A stretch of 64,000 nucleotides of DNA from the NCBI RefSeq assembly GCF_032854445.1, contig NC_088303.1, positions 11,539,501-11,603,500 of the forward strand. Reading direction: 5' to 3'. Source of the DNA: Liolophura sinensis (Eukaryota; Mollusca; Polyplacophora; Chitonida; Chitonidae). Below, one piece after another: positions 23,511-35,500 of the stretch (position 1 is the stretch's first letter; each line of letters starts with the position of its first letter). The notes under the pieces are model-generated. The model was not told the DNA's origin. It saw only the letters and a program-made list of their open reading frames with translations, and made no database searches. A program made the position numbers and the translations under genes.

Positions 23511-26500
23511 ATGACCAAGCGTGAGCCACTGCGTGGATACAGGAGGAGAATGAAGAATGAGGAGGAGGAGGAGGAGAAATCCTCTTATGAAACCCCTGCG
23601 AGAGGAAGAATGAAAGACATTGAGGATCAGGTCAGTTCTACCTATCGGACATGTGCATTATACTTGTTCAGCCTGTTAGAAAGTCAGATCTGTCATTATA
23701 AAACAGTTTCAAATTTCTCATTAGGGAACAGTTTTATTATTGGTAATTTAAATCAAGCTGATGACAGAGCAAATTGAATCCTCACAACCTGCCACATGTA
23801 ATATGGAACAGTATTTAACAGCTGCTTCTTGTAGAAGTTCTGTTTTTGTTATTGAAAATGTATTTTCTGTGGGTAAAATAGAAAGAAATATGATAGGATA
23901 TTACAGAAGCAGGAGCTGAGGAGCACATCCATGTATGGCTTTGATGAATAAGAAACATAAAACCTGAAAAGTTTATGTGGACTATATGTTGATGGACTGG
24001 TAGGTAGTGGCCAAATGAGTGTCACATTGGCCACAGGAGAATACCAGTGGCTTTGTTTCCACATTAGTATGTAACCCACGTGCAGTGTTCTTGTGTCAGC
24101 TGATATGAATGTGAAAGTGCAGCAAAAGCACAGAGGGCACTCTATTTCAGTATCACTCTTGTTGCACTTGTTCCAATCCGGAGAAATGGGGAGTAAAAAT
24201 CTCATTCACAAACGGTGATTTCGTGTTGATTTTTTTTTTTTTTTTTTTTTTTTTTCATTTGAAACTGCGTTCTCATCTTTCATCAACTTGAGAACAGCAA
24301 TTTAAATACGCCCATTCGTACCACTGCCTTCACAGAGTCTTATGCCAGTGGAGTTGACGGCCTGGGATGTAGATAGCTTTTCAACATGTACACCTCTACT
24401 ATAAATGTCAGCCACATTTAATCTTCTCTCTTTCAGAAATCAACTGGCTCAAGTCGTTCAGATCGTTTCCGTCGACGCCAGGATGTCAAAGAACAGGATG
24501 ACAACTACGAACTGGTGTTGAAAGGTGAGTGAAGCATGGCGGCTTGAAATGAAGAGTCATGAAAGAAAAGTGGATTGTGCGAAGAAAGCAACACCAAGCT
24601 GCCTTGGTATCATAGATCTCTTGAATAGTTTCACAAATAATTTATGCCTAAGCCATAAGGTATGATATGTGAAATGATGGATTGACAAAGTTTCCATTCA
24701 GTGGTTGACATCTTCCTCTTCTGTATGGTACGTGTATTTCTTACCATTATGTTTTGGATACCCTTGTGTAAAATCTTCCAAGCACAAATCACAGGTACAT
24801 CTATGCTCATCTCTTAAACATCCACTTAACTGTCATGTTGGAAGGGAGACTAATCAGTCATACAGGTAGGATTTAAATAGAAATTAATTGTGTTTCTACG
24901 TGTTTGCAGCTAGTGGTATTGATACAGTTGGGATGGATGAAGAGGAGAAAATTGAACTGGCTGTGAGTATCAGGGACTTTCCTGTTGTAACCATGTTTGA
25001 TGGTGGGGATCCGTGCGAGGATCAATCCTGGTTAATGTGTAGGCATACTCCTCATGAAATGAACACATGTACTTGTAACAACATTATTGGGGCTAAAGTT
25101 CAAATTCTTTAAAGGCAGTGTTGAAGAATTGTGATACTTACAGTGAATTTAGTATAAACTTTTACAAAGTAGTTATTTTTTATCATAAATTTAAACTTTG
25201 CAGAAAATTCTTGTGCTGTCGAAGTCAGAAGTGGAGCAGACAGGTGACGATATGTGTGTAGAGTGCCCTCTGGCCGGTAGGACCTCCTCTCCAGGAATAG
25301 TACTGGAAGTCGCAGGCACCAGCAAAGGGACGCTCAGGAGAAGTCCCACTGGCACCAGGACCCTGAGGAGAAGTCCTGCAATGCCAGCCTCTGACAACTC
25401 CAGTGATAGCTCCGTGGTCTGTTTAGATATGCTTGAACAGAAGCCTACAAAGACACCTGACCTGAGACAGATATCTACACAGGACCTGAAAGAACTTGAG
25501 GAGGAGGTATTATGATCTGTGTGGATAAGGGCTGGACAATGATGTCATCTTTTTAGGAAATGTATTATTGTTTAAGCTTCTCCATTTTTTTTTTTCAGTC
25601 TGTTATGTAAACCATATCATTGAAGTTTTAGGTTTTGAAATGGTATGAAACAAATTGATTTTTAGCTGCATTTCAAATGAAATCTAACTGGATGATTGGT
25701 GTCAGTAGTCCAGGTACAGGTGTCAAGATACTTCTGTGTCGGACTTTGAGGATGAAGATGTCAGGAGTCAATCCACCAAGTGCGAAAAACACTGCTGGTA
25801 ATCAGCAAGTTAAATTTAATCTGTTTCAAATCAAGAGAAATAAACATTAATGCTGGTACACACATGTATGTGCATGTAGCTAATGCGTTATTGATTTGGA
25901 AGCCTACACATTCATTACCCCAGTGAATGTAGCAGTGTTAACTTTGTTCTCTTTACCAGTATGATGGAGGAACACAGGCAAGCCCATTGAATGCTTCACT
26001 GAGTCAGATATTCTCTCATGATGAGGAAACCCAACCTCCATCCCAAGACCTCTTCAGTAAAGCGGAGGACAGCCGTCAAGGTCACGGCAGCCTGGGCTCA
26101 GATCAAGGTCATGGAAGCCAGGCTTCTAGTCATGTTCACTCTAGTCAAGACTCGAGTCAAGGTCAAGTGAGTCAAGGATCCGTTCAAGGTCAAAGATCAG
26201 TTCAGGAGTCAAGTCAGGCCCTTAAAGAGGTACACATGCATGTGTGTGTCAAAAATTACATATAATTATGACAAGAAAAATGTGGACGTTACAGCTATAT
26301 CTAGTTTAGAAGAAAATATATGGATCTGACGTTATCATGTTAACTAATGTTTGTATTTTTTTTACATCTGTGTTCCGTAGATTATTAATTTTGTTATGCT
26401 TTTTGGAATGGAGTGATACTCTAGTATGGTAGTTGTTCAAAAGCAACAGTATGAAAGTGGGAAACCTGGGATCAAGCCTGGGTCTGGTCTCACAGAAGAT

Positions 26501-29500
26501 TTCAAAATGGTTTATGTTGGGGCCTGACTTGGCCCTAAACAGTGAAAGGTTAGAGCAAGGAAACAGGATTGATTGGGTGGGTGTCAGTATTATGTGATTG
26601 GGTAGGGTGTCATGTCTTGTGTTTTTGGCTAACTTCCGTGGTGGTAGCACTTTGGCGGCATAACTCGCCTTGCCACTAGAAGACACAGTATTTGTACACA
26701 CACCTAATGACTCCTTGTCGTCATAAAAACTGAAAAATAGAAAAATTCTGAAGTATGATTGTAAAACGCAAGCATACATACATACTAAAGTGACAATATC
26801 TGATGACCTGGCTTTGTACAAGCTTTAATATATGTGATCTTTAATATGATTGTTGATGACTGGAATATAGTAAAGCAAAAATTATAATAAATAAAGGAAC
26901 AAATATAATGATGGAGGGTAGGATTCAAAATAACTGGGCTAATGGTACTGTAAATTTGCGGTGTACATGTAAGAAACTTTTCAGCGTTCTGTATTTCTTA
27001 AATTTGAACCCTACAGGGAAAGTTTGCCTATTTTCAGATCCCTGAAGAAATAGAAATAGCAGATTGTCCTACTTTAGCAGAAGACCTGGTAGATGGAGAT
27101 TTTCCTGTCACATATCATGGAGACGAGAAAAGGACTCGGCAAGTTTTCTGCGAATCACTGAAAGACACAAAATCACATGGGTCCACCTACATTGAGGTAA
27201 AAGTTCAAAGCCTGGAAGATGAGGAGTCACCAAGAAGGTTTGTTTGAATTTCTTTCACCTGTCTTACCAGCAATGTAAAAAGTTGGTTTGATGCTCAGAG
27301 AAGTTTGTACATCTAGCTTTTGTAATTATTTTATAATTTTTTGTGCAGTTCCCCAAAATGTTACTCGAAATGTGGTGGATACCTTTTGGGAAAGTGTTTT
27401 ATCTTTACATGTGATATAATTAAGTATTAATGGTTTTTCAAATATTTGAGAACGTGCCTGTGATAGGATTGTAGAGTTAGAATAGTCCAAATTCTGACCA
27501 AACAGTATATTGAGGATTATCATTCAACAAATACACTTTTCAGCTTTTCGCCTGTTGAGGAGAGCAGACCCCTGCATGGTGCAGGGCGAAAACGAAAGGC
27601 CACACATGTGGTTGATCCAGAACCTAAACAAGGACGTCTGGAGGTGGATACTGAGGAGGTTAGTCAATGTGTCGGTTCCTTTATCTGTTTGTCTTGTCTG
27701 TTATAAATATCTGCTTGACACCATGCTAATGATTGTTACGTTTTTGTCACACTTTTCTTTTCAGCCCATCAGTTTCAGTATGGGGACATATCTACTGGAT
27801 ACTGACAAATCCCATCCTCAAGTCTCTAAACCACTGAAGAGGCATTACAGGTATCTTGATAACCAACAAGAAATACAACTTGAATCAGAATATATAATCT
27901 GGATTAGAGGTCAAAATTGTTGTAAGTTGGTGGGGGGATGGGGGTAACTGTAACCATGTAGACAGGCTATCTAGTGTCAAGTGCAGCCATACATTGTTGT
28001 TAGTTGGTGGGGGGAGGGGGGTAACTGTAACCATGTAGACAGGCTATCTAGTGTCAAGTGCAGCCATACATTGTTGTTAGTTGGTGGGGAGGTAACTGTA
28101 ACCATGTAGACAGGCTATCTAGTGTCAAGTGCAGCCATACATTGGAAGATCTGCCAGCAATGTGCGAATGGTCTTGGATTCCCCCAGGCTCTAACCGGTT
28201 TTCATCCACCATAATGCTGGCCGCCGTCGTATAAGTGAAATATTCTTGATTATGGCATAAAACACCAATCAAATAAATAAATAAATAGTGTCGAGAGAGG
28301 ACTTAGTGCAGCACATGGTCTGCAGGGAAAATGAGAGTAAATAGCATGTCAGTCTTTAAAAGGTCAGCCAAGATAGAAGCACACTCAAGAAGTCATGATG
28401 AGACAATATTGGAGTGGTGGAACAGTTATTTATTTATTTATTTGAGTTTGTGTTTTTTACGCCGTGCTCAAGAATATTTCACCTGTATGATGGCGGACAG
28501 CATTATGGTGGAAGGAAACCAGACAGAGCCTGATGGAAACCCACGACCATCCACAGGTTGCTGATAGACCTTCTCGCATGTGAACATTTATTTGTTTTGC
28601 TGAGTTTAATCAGTTTAATAATGATTATAGGTGTACTTTATGATCAGTTGTCTAGGAAATCGCTACAATAATTTTTTGTTTTTATTATTTGTTATTTTTA
28701 TTGTTTATTATTTGTATTTATTTGTTTGATCGGTGTTTCACACCGTACTTAAGAATATTTCAGTTATACAACTGCAGCAAGCATTATAGTGGGAGAAAAT
28801 CCGGCAGAGCCCATGGGAAACCCACTATCATCTGTAGGTTGCTGGCTTACCAGCTTATTAGTGAACAAGTTAAATTGAATGCTAAATACTTGACTACATT
28901 TTTGCACACATGTTGATGTTTTGTTTCTGCTAAATCCACTGCGTTTCCTCCGTGTATAACATTGACTGATTACAATGCACAAACAGTTGAATGAAAAGTA
29001 AAAGTAACTAAATACTAATGCATATGTTTCAGGAGACAGCGCCGTACAGTAAGTATATGACATATATTTGTTATATTATCTTTGCAGTTATATGTGAAAA
29101 GATAAAGTAGCTGATAGGTGAAAAGACTACTGAGATTCGTGCCGTGGGCTGTATTCAAATTAATAATTCATTAACTGTGTCCACACCGACAAACGATATT
29201 GGCCAGATGAGCAATGTTTGACATTATTTCTTAACACATTTAGGGAACATTCCTGATTGCGGGACATGAATGATAACAAAACTGTTAAAAAAACAAATGA
29301 ACGTTATAAAAACGTCTAATGCTTTTGTCTGCTGTGCCAAGATACTGTAATTTGCTTGAATCATCATATTGTTACCACCCTGAAGTAACAGAGATGTTTG
29401 GCCACTAAGATTTAGGATTTTCAGGCTGTGGGCGAGGCCGCATGGCCTAGAGGTTAGCATGCTAGCCCAGCGGGATGATCTCACCAGTACAAATGGTCGT

Positions 29501-32500
29501 CAGTTTCCTCCCACCATAATGTTGGCCATCGTTCAAGTGGAATATTCTTGATTAAGGCATAAAACTCCAGTCAAATAAATAAATGAATAAAGTTATTGGT
29601 GCTCAGTCTTAAGAGGCTGGGCAAAGCAAGGGTTGCATGTTGCCAGCATGTCGTGACTGCAAAAGGTGTCTTGTCATGTCTTGGAAATGTACACACATTG
29701 GGACAGGCTTGCCACAAGGACATGATGTTGTGTTGAAATGATGTGCAAAGTGACATACTCCAAGCAAACAAACATACATCATAACTGTTAGTAGAAAAAA
29801 ATATAACAGACTGTTGTTGGAACAGTTTCAAAGTGCTTTTTCAGCTAATACATACTTTTCTCATAAGTGATTGTTTACCTTGTATGGTGAGGTCTTTTGA
29901 TGTTGATATTACTAAGCTGATAATTAGCAAAGTTTGATGCTGTATTAACAAATAGGTAAACTGTATTATATATTCTGTATTCTGTCTTTCGTCATTGCAG
30001 TTGAAGGAGAAGAAGTACTTCAGCACCTCCAGTGCCAGTGTTGACTGCAACCATTACACAGACGTGATATTCCAATTGTTCGAGGCATACAGGATGAAGT
30101 TACGAGATGCTCAATTTGGGAGACTAACACGTGTACCCTGGGGAGAACCAGTTAGAGTTGGGCGACACATGTCCAGAACTATTGATCTAAAAAAGAGAGG
30201 TCGAGACTCTTGCTATTTTGAAAGGCTTGATCCTGAAGAGGATGCTTTAGAAGAATTTGCAGCAAGAAAAGCCAGAGAGCTTGCTGAATCTCCAACCGAC
30301 ACTCCAACAATGGGCTCAAAAGTAAGTGTGTTTGAGGATGGGGCCGACAAAGATCCAGATTTCACTCCTATGTTAGACTTGGAAAATGATGATGATGATT
30401 TTGTCAGCATTAAGAAGGTGTCCCGCACCAAGAAAAGGAAAAGCCCTGATTCAAGCCCTGAGGTTGAAGAGTTACCAGATGTTGAAGATTGGTTGTGTTC
30501 TAGGGGAGGTAACTCTGGAAGATATAGGTCATTGGGTACCAGGGGTAAAGTTAGAGGCAAAGCAGTCAAAAGGCCACAACTTGACTTTGTGCAGGACAAA
30601 TCTGTTGAAAATCAGTTTGATCGGGAATTGGCCGGAAAAAGAACGAGTCTGTCAGTTAAAGCACCTAGTAAGACATACAGTAAGAGGTCAAAAGCTTACA
30701 TTAGGCTTGTACGTAGTGACTCGCCAGTGTTCATGGTTGGTGATGATGAAGTGTCGAGCTCAGATGGGGAAGATGAGAGTTCTACTAAAGGTGCTTGTCC
30801 TACCCAAAGTGCGGAGAAACGTTCAGTCCGCAAAACTTTCACGTTCAAGTCTAGTGCTTCCGGCAAGGTGGAAGTGTCAACAGAAATTGATGTTTTATCA
30901 GGAGATGGAGATGTTGAAGAAGTCAAAGGTCATGAATGGTCAAGTCATAAACCAAAATTGCTGTCTCAAGAAAGATCGCCAACATTTTCACGTTCGAGAA
31001 CTGGGAATAGACCTAGCCTTGCCATGATGCAGGAGAAAAGTGTGGAATGCTCTGAACTCCAGTCAAAGAAAGATGAGATTTGTTGTATAGAGGAAATTCC
31101 CAGTACGTTACCTGAACGGGATGAGGATACTTCAAGAGCTGGAGATAAGACGAGAACTGGTACAGATAGTGACACAGAGATTTGGGACTGTGGGCGTTTC
31201 TCTAGCAGAGATAACAAGGGAAGAGGCAGTCAGATGGAGAGTAAAACTAATACTAAGGATGATAACATTGATAATAAGAAATTTGGAACTGGAAAAAAAT
31301 CAACTGCGGCAAGATGTTTGAAACTAGCAAGTGGTAATAAGAATACCCAACAAAGTAAACAGGATTTGACCATTTTGGATTTGGCAAAGGCAACATCCAT
31401 ATTAGGACCATCCACATTGGAAACAGAGATTGGAAAATTAGATGAGGACAATTTCAATATTCCATCATCTGCTGTTTTCCAATCTCGGAAGAAAAGGCAC
31501 TCTTCAAATTTGTTCTCTGAAAGTGACGAGAGTTTCAACCTGGGTGTGAGTCCTGTGAAAGCTTTCCCAGTAATATTTGAGGGCACCTCTTCAGACAATT
31601 CTCCATCAAGCAGTGGACATGATGCATTGACTCCATCACCTACGTTTGGATCTAAATCAACACTTTTGGCTGCAGAAGATCAGCAAAGTGTAAAAATAAT
31701 CAACCCAATCTTCCCTGATGATAATGATGATGATGACGATGTGTACAATGCCACTACAGAAGAGGACATCTCTACTGACAAGGAAACCCGACCAATTTCA
31801 GATGTGCAGGATGTGCCACAAAAACATGATGAACACCAGTGTTCAGCCGTGGTAGAACAAGATGGGGGTCAAGGTGATGGAAAGCCAGCAGCAGAGGTTG
31901 ACAACATCAACCAGGACAAACCTGTAAGTGCTCTGTCTCATTGCCCTGTAGCAGCTTTAGCTCAGAGATCAGATTAGATCAACAGTGAGGAAATGTTCAA
32001 ATAATATACATGTATACTCATTTACTGTACTGTTGTCTGGTTGATGGCATCCTAATGTGGCTAGGCTGCGATGGTGGTCTGGAGGTAACAGGGACTATCA
32101 AGCATACAGAATGTCAGGGGTTCAATTCTAAATAAGTTCATAACAAAAGAGTCTGCTGGGAAATGTCACTTCACACAGTGTGTGACCCTCTCGCTACTAT
32201 TCTACTTGTAGGTATAGGCAAGGTGTCTGGTTTGATGTGAGTCTGGTCTGGTCTAGTCTGATGTATTAGTAGGAATGGTGTCTGGTCTGATGTATGAGTC
32301 TGGTTTGATGTATGTCTGATCTGATGTATGAGCCTGGTCTGATGTATGAGTCTGGTCTGATGTATGAGTCTGATCTGATGTATGAGTCTGGTCTGGTCTG
32401 ATGTATGAGTAGTAATGGTGCTTGGTCTGATGTATGAGTAGCTAGAATGTCTGGTCTGATGTATGAGTCTGGTCTGATGTATGAGTCCAATCTAATGTAT

Positions 32501-35500
32501 GAGTCTGGTGTGGTCTGATGTATGAGTAGTAATGGTGCCTGGTCTGATGTATGAGTAGCTAGAATGTCTGGTCTGATGTATGAGTCTGATCTGATGTATG
32601 AGTCTGGTATGGTCTGATGTATGAGTAGTAATGGTGCTTGGTCTGATGTATGAGTAGCTAGAATGTCTGGTCTGATGTATGAGTCTGGTCTGATGTATGA
32701 GTCCAATCTAATGTATGAGTCTGGTGTGGTCTGATGTATGAGTAGTAATGGTGCCTGGTCTGATGTATGAGTAGCTAGAATGTCTGGTCTGATGTATGAG
32801 TCTGATCTGATGTATGAGTCTGGTCTGGTCTGATGTATGAGTAGTAATGGTGCTTGGTCTGATGTATGAGTAGCTAGAATGTCTGGTCTGATGTATGAGT
32901 CTGGTCTGATGTATGAGTCCAATCTAATGTATGAGTCTGGTCTGGTCTGATGTATGAGTAGTAATGGTGCCTGGTCTGATGTATGAGTAGCTAGAATGTC
33001 TGGTCTGATGTATGAGCCTGGTCTGATGTATGAGTCTGATCTGATGTATGAGTCTGGTATGGTCTGATGTATGAGTAGTAATGGTGCTTGGTCTGATGTA
33101 TGAGTAGCTAGAATGTCTGGTCTGATATATGAGTCTGGTCTGATGTATGAGTCCAATCTAATGAATGAGTCTGGTTTGGTCTGATGTATGAGTAGTAATG
33201 GTGCCTGGTCTGATGTATGAGTAGCTAGAATGTCTGGTCTGATGTTTGAGTATGATGTGGTCTGATATATGAGTAGCTCGGGTGTCTGGTCTGGTAAATG
33301 AGTCTGGTCTGGTCTGATATATGAGTAGCTAGTGGGTCTGGTCTGATGTATGAATCTGGTATAGTTTGGTGTATGAGTCTGGTGTGGTCTGATGTATGAG
33401 TAGACCTGGTGCCTGGTCAGATGTATGAGTGTGGTGTGGTCTGATGTGCGAGTAGCTAGTGGGTCTGGTCTGATGTATGAGTCTGGTGTGGTTTGATGTA
33501 TGAGTCTGGTGTGGTCTGATGTACGAGTAGACATAGTGCTTGGTCTGATGTATGAGTAGCTAGTGGGTCTGATCTGATGTATGAGTCTGGTGTGGTCTGA
33601 TGTATGAGTAGGTAAAGTGTCTGGTTTGATGTATGATTCTGGTCTGGTCTGATCTGATGTATGAGTAGACATGGTGTCTGGTCTGATGTATGAGTAACTA
33701 GAATGTCTGATCTGATGTATGAGTAGACATGGTGTCTGGTCTGATGTACATGAGTCGCTGGGGTGTCTGGTCTGATGAATGAGTATGGTGTGGTCTGATC
33801 TGATGTATGAGTAGGCGTGGTGTCTGGTCTGATGTACATGAGTAGCTAGAATGTCTGATCTGATGTATGAGTAGACATGGTGTCTGGTCTGATGTACATG
33901 AGTAGCTAGAGTGTTTGGTCTGATGTACAATAGTCGCTGGGGTGTCTGGTCTGATGAATGAGTATGGTGTGGCCTGATCTGATGTATGAGTAGGCGTGGT
34001 GTCTGGTCTGATGTACATGAGTAGCTAGAGTGTTTGGTCTGAAGAATGAGCCTGGTCTGGTCAGGTCTGATCTGGTGTATGGGAAGGGCGTGGTGTCTGA
34101 TCTGATGTATGAGTAGGCATGGTGTCTAGTCTGATGTATGAGTCTGGTCTGGTCTGGTCTGATCTGTTCTGATGTATGAGTAGGCATGGTGTCTGGCTGA
34201 TCTATGAGTGTGTAGAGGGTCTGGTCTGAGGTATGAGTAGGCATGGTCTCTGGTCTAATGTATGTTAAGCTAGAGTGTCTGGTTTGATATATGAGTGGAA
34301 AGGGGTCTGGTCTGATGTAGGAGTAGACAGGGTGTCTGGTTTGATGTATGAGTAGGTATAGTGTCTGGTCTGATGTATATAGCAGCTAGAGTGTCTGGCC
34401 TGATGAATGAGTCTGGTCTGGTCTGATCTGGTCTGATGTTTGAGTAGGTATGATGTCTGGTCTAATGTATGTGAAGCTAGAGTGCCTGGTCTGATGTATG
34501 AGTAGACCAGGTGTCTGGTCAGAAGTATGAGTAGGCATAGTGTCTGGTTTGATGTATGAGTAGGCATAGTGTCTGGTCTGATGTATATAGCAGCTAGAGT
34601 GTCTGGCCTGATGAATGAGTCTGGTCTGGTCTGATCTGGTCTGATGTTTGAGTAGGTATGATGTCTGGTCTGGTGTATGAGAAGCTAGAGTGCCTGGTTA
34701 GATATACGAGTAGGAATGGTGCCTGGTCTGATGTATGAGTAGACCAGGTGTCTGGTCAGAAGTATGAGTAGGCATAGTGTCTGGTTTGATGTATGAATAG
34801 GCATAGTGTCTGGTCTGATGTATATAGCAGCTAGAGTGTCTGGCCTGATGAATGAGTCTGGTCTGGTCTGATCTGGTCTGATGTTTGAGTAGGTATGATG
34901 TCTGGTCTGGTGTATGAGAAGCTAGAGTGCCTGGTTAGATATACGAGTAGGAATGGTGCCTGGTCTGATGTATGAGTGGTCTGATGTATGAGTAGACCAG
35001 GTGTCTGGTCAGAAGTATGAGTAGGCATAGTGTCTGGTCTGATGTATGAGAAGCTAGAGTGTCTAGTCTGATGTATGAGTAGCTAGAGTGTCTGATCTGA
35101 GGTGTGATTATTCAGGGTGTTTGGTCTGATGCCTCAGTGAGGAAGCACTGTAAACTGGATGCACTTGGGCATATTGCGTCATAACACTGAACTATGTGGA
35201 AGGTGGGAAAATGTTGATGCAAACAAGTTGAGCCCAGAGTCAGTGTGTCTTCTTTTAGTTTAAATATACCCTGGTGAGGGCGCACATTGAACTTGAAGTC
35301 GCTGTGAGTTATGTGTAGGTTAGAGAAGGATATTATTTCCAAATTCCAAAACAACTTGTTCATGTGTGTGTCATGTTAACCTATACGTGTGTTAAGCTAC
35401 ATGTAAAGATGTATTGTTTGCTGCTGACCACATTACTTGACTTAGAGATAAACCTGTAGCCAGATGAATTAAAATCGTGATGATGTTTAAATGTAGACAT

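Noticed and set aside
32266-33930. 554-codon minus-strand open frame
   Set aside because: It is purely the reading of the 18-bp-core minisatellite and lies inside a UIMC1 intron.
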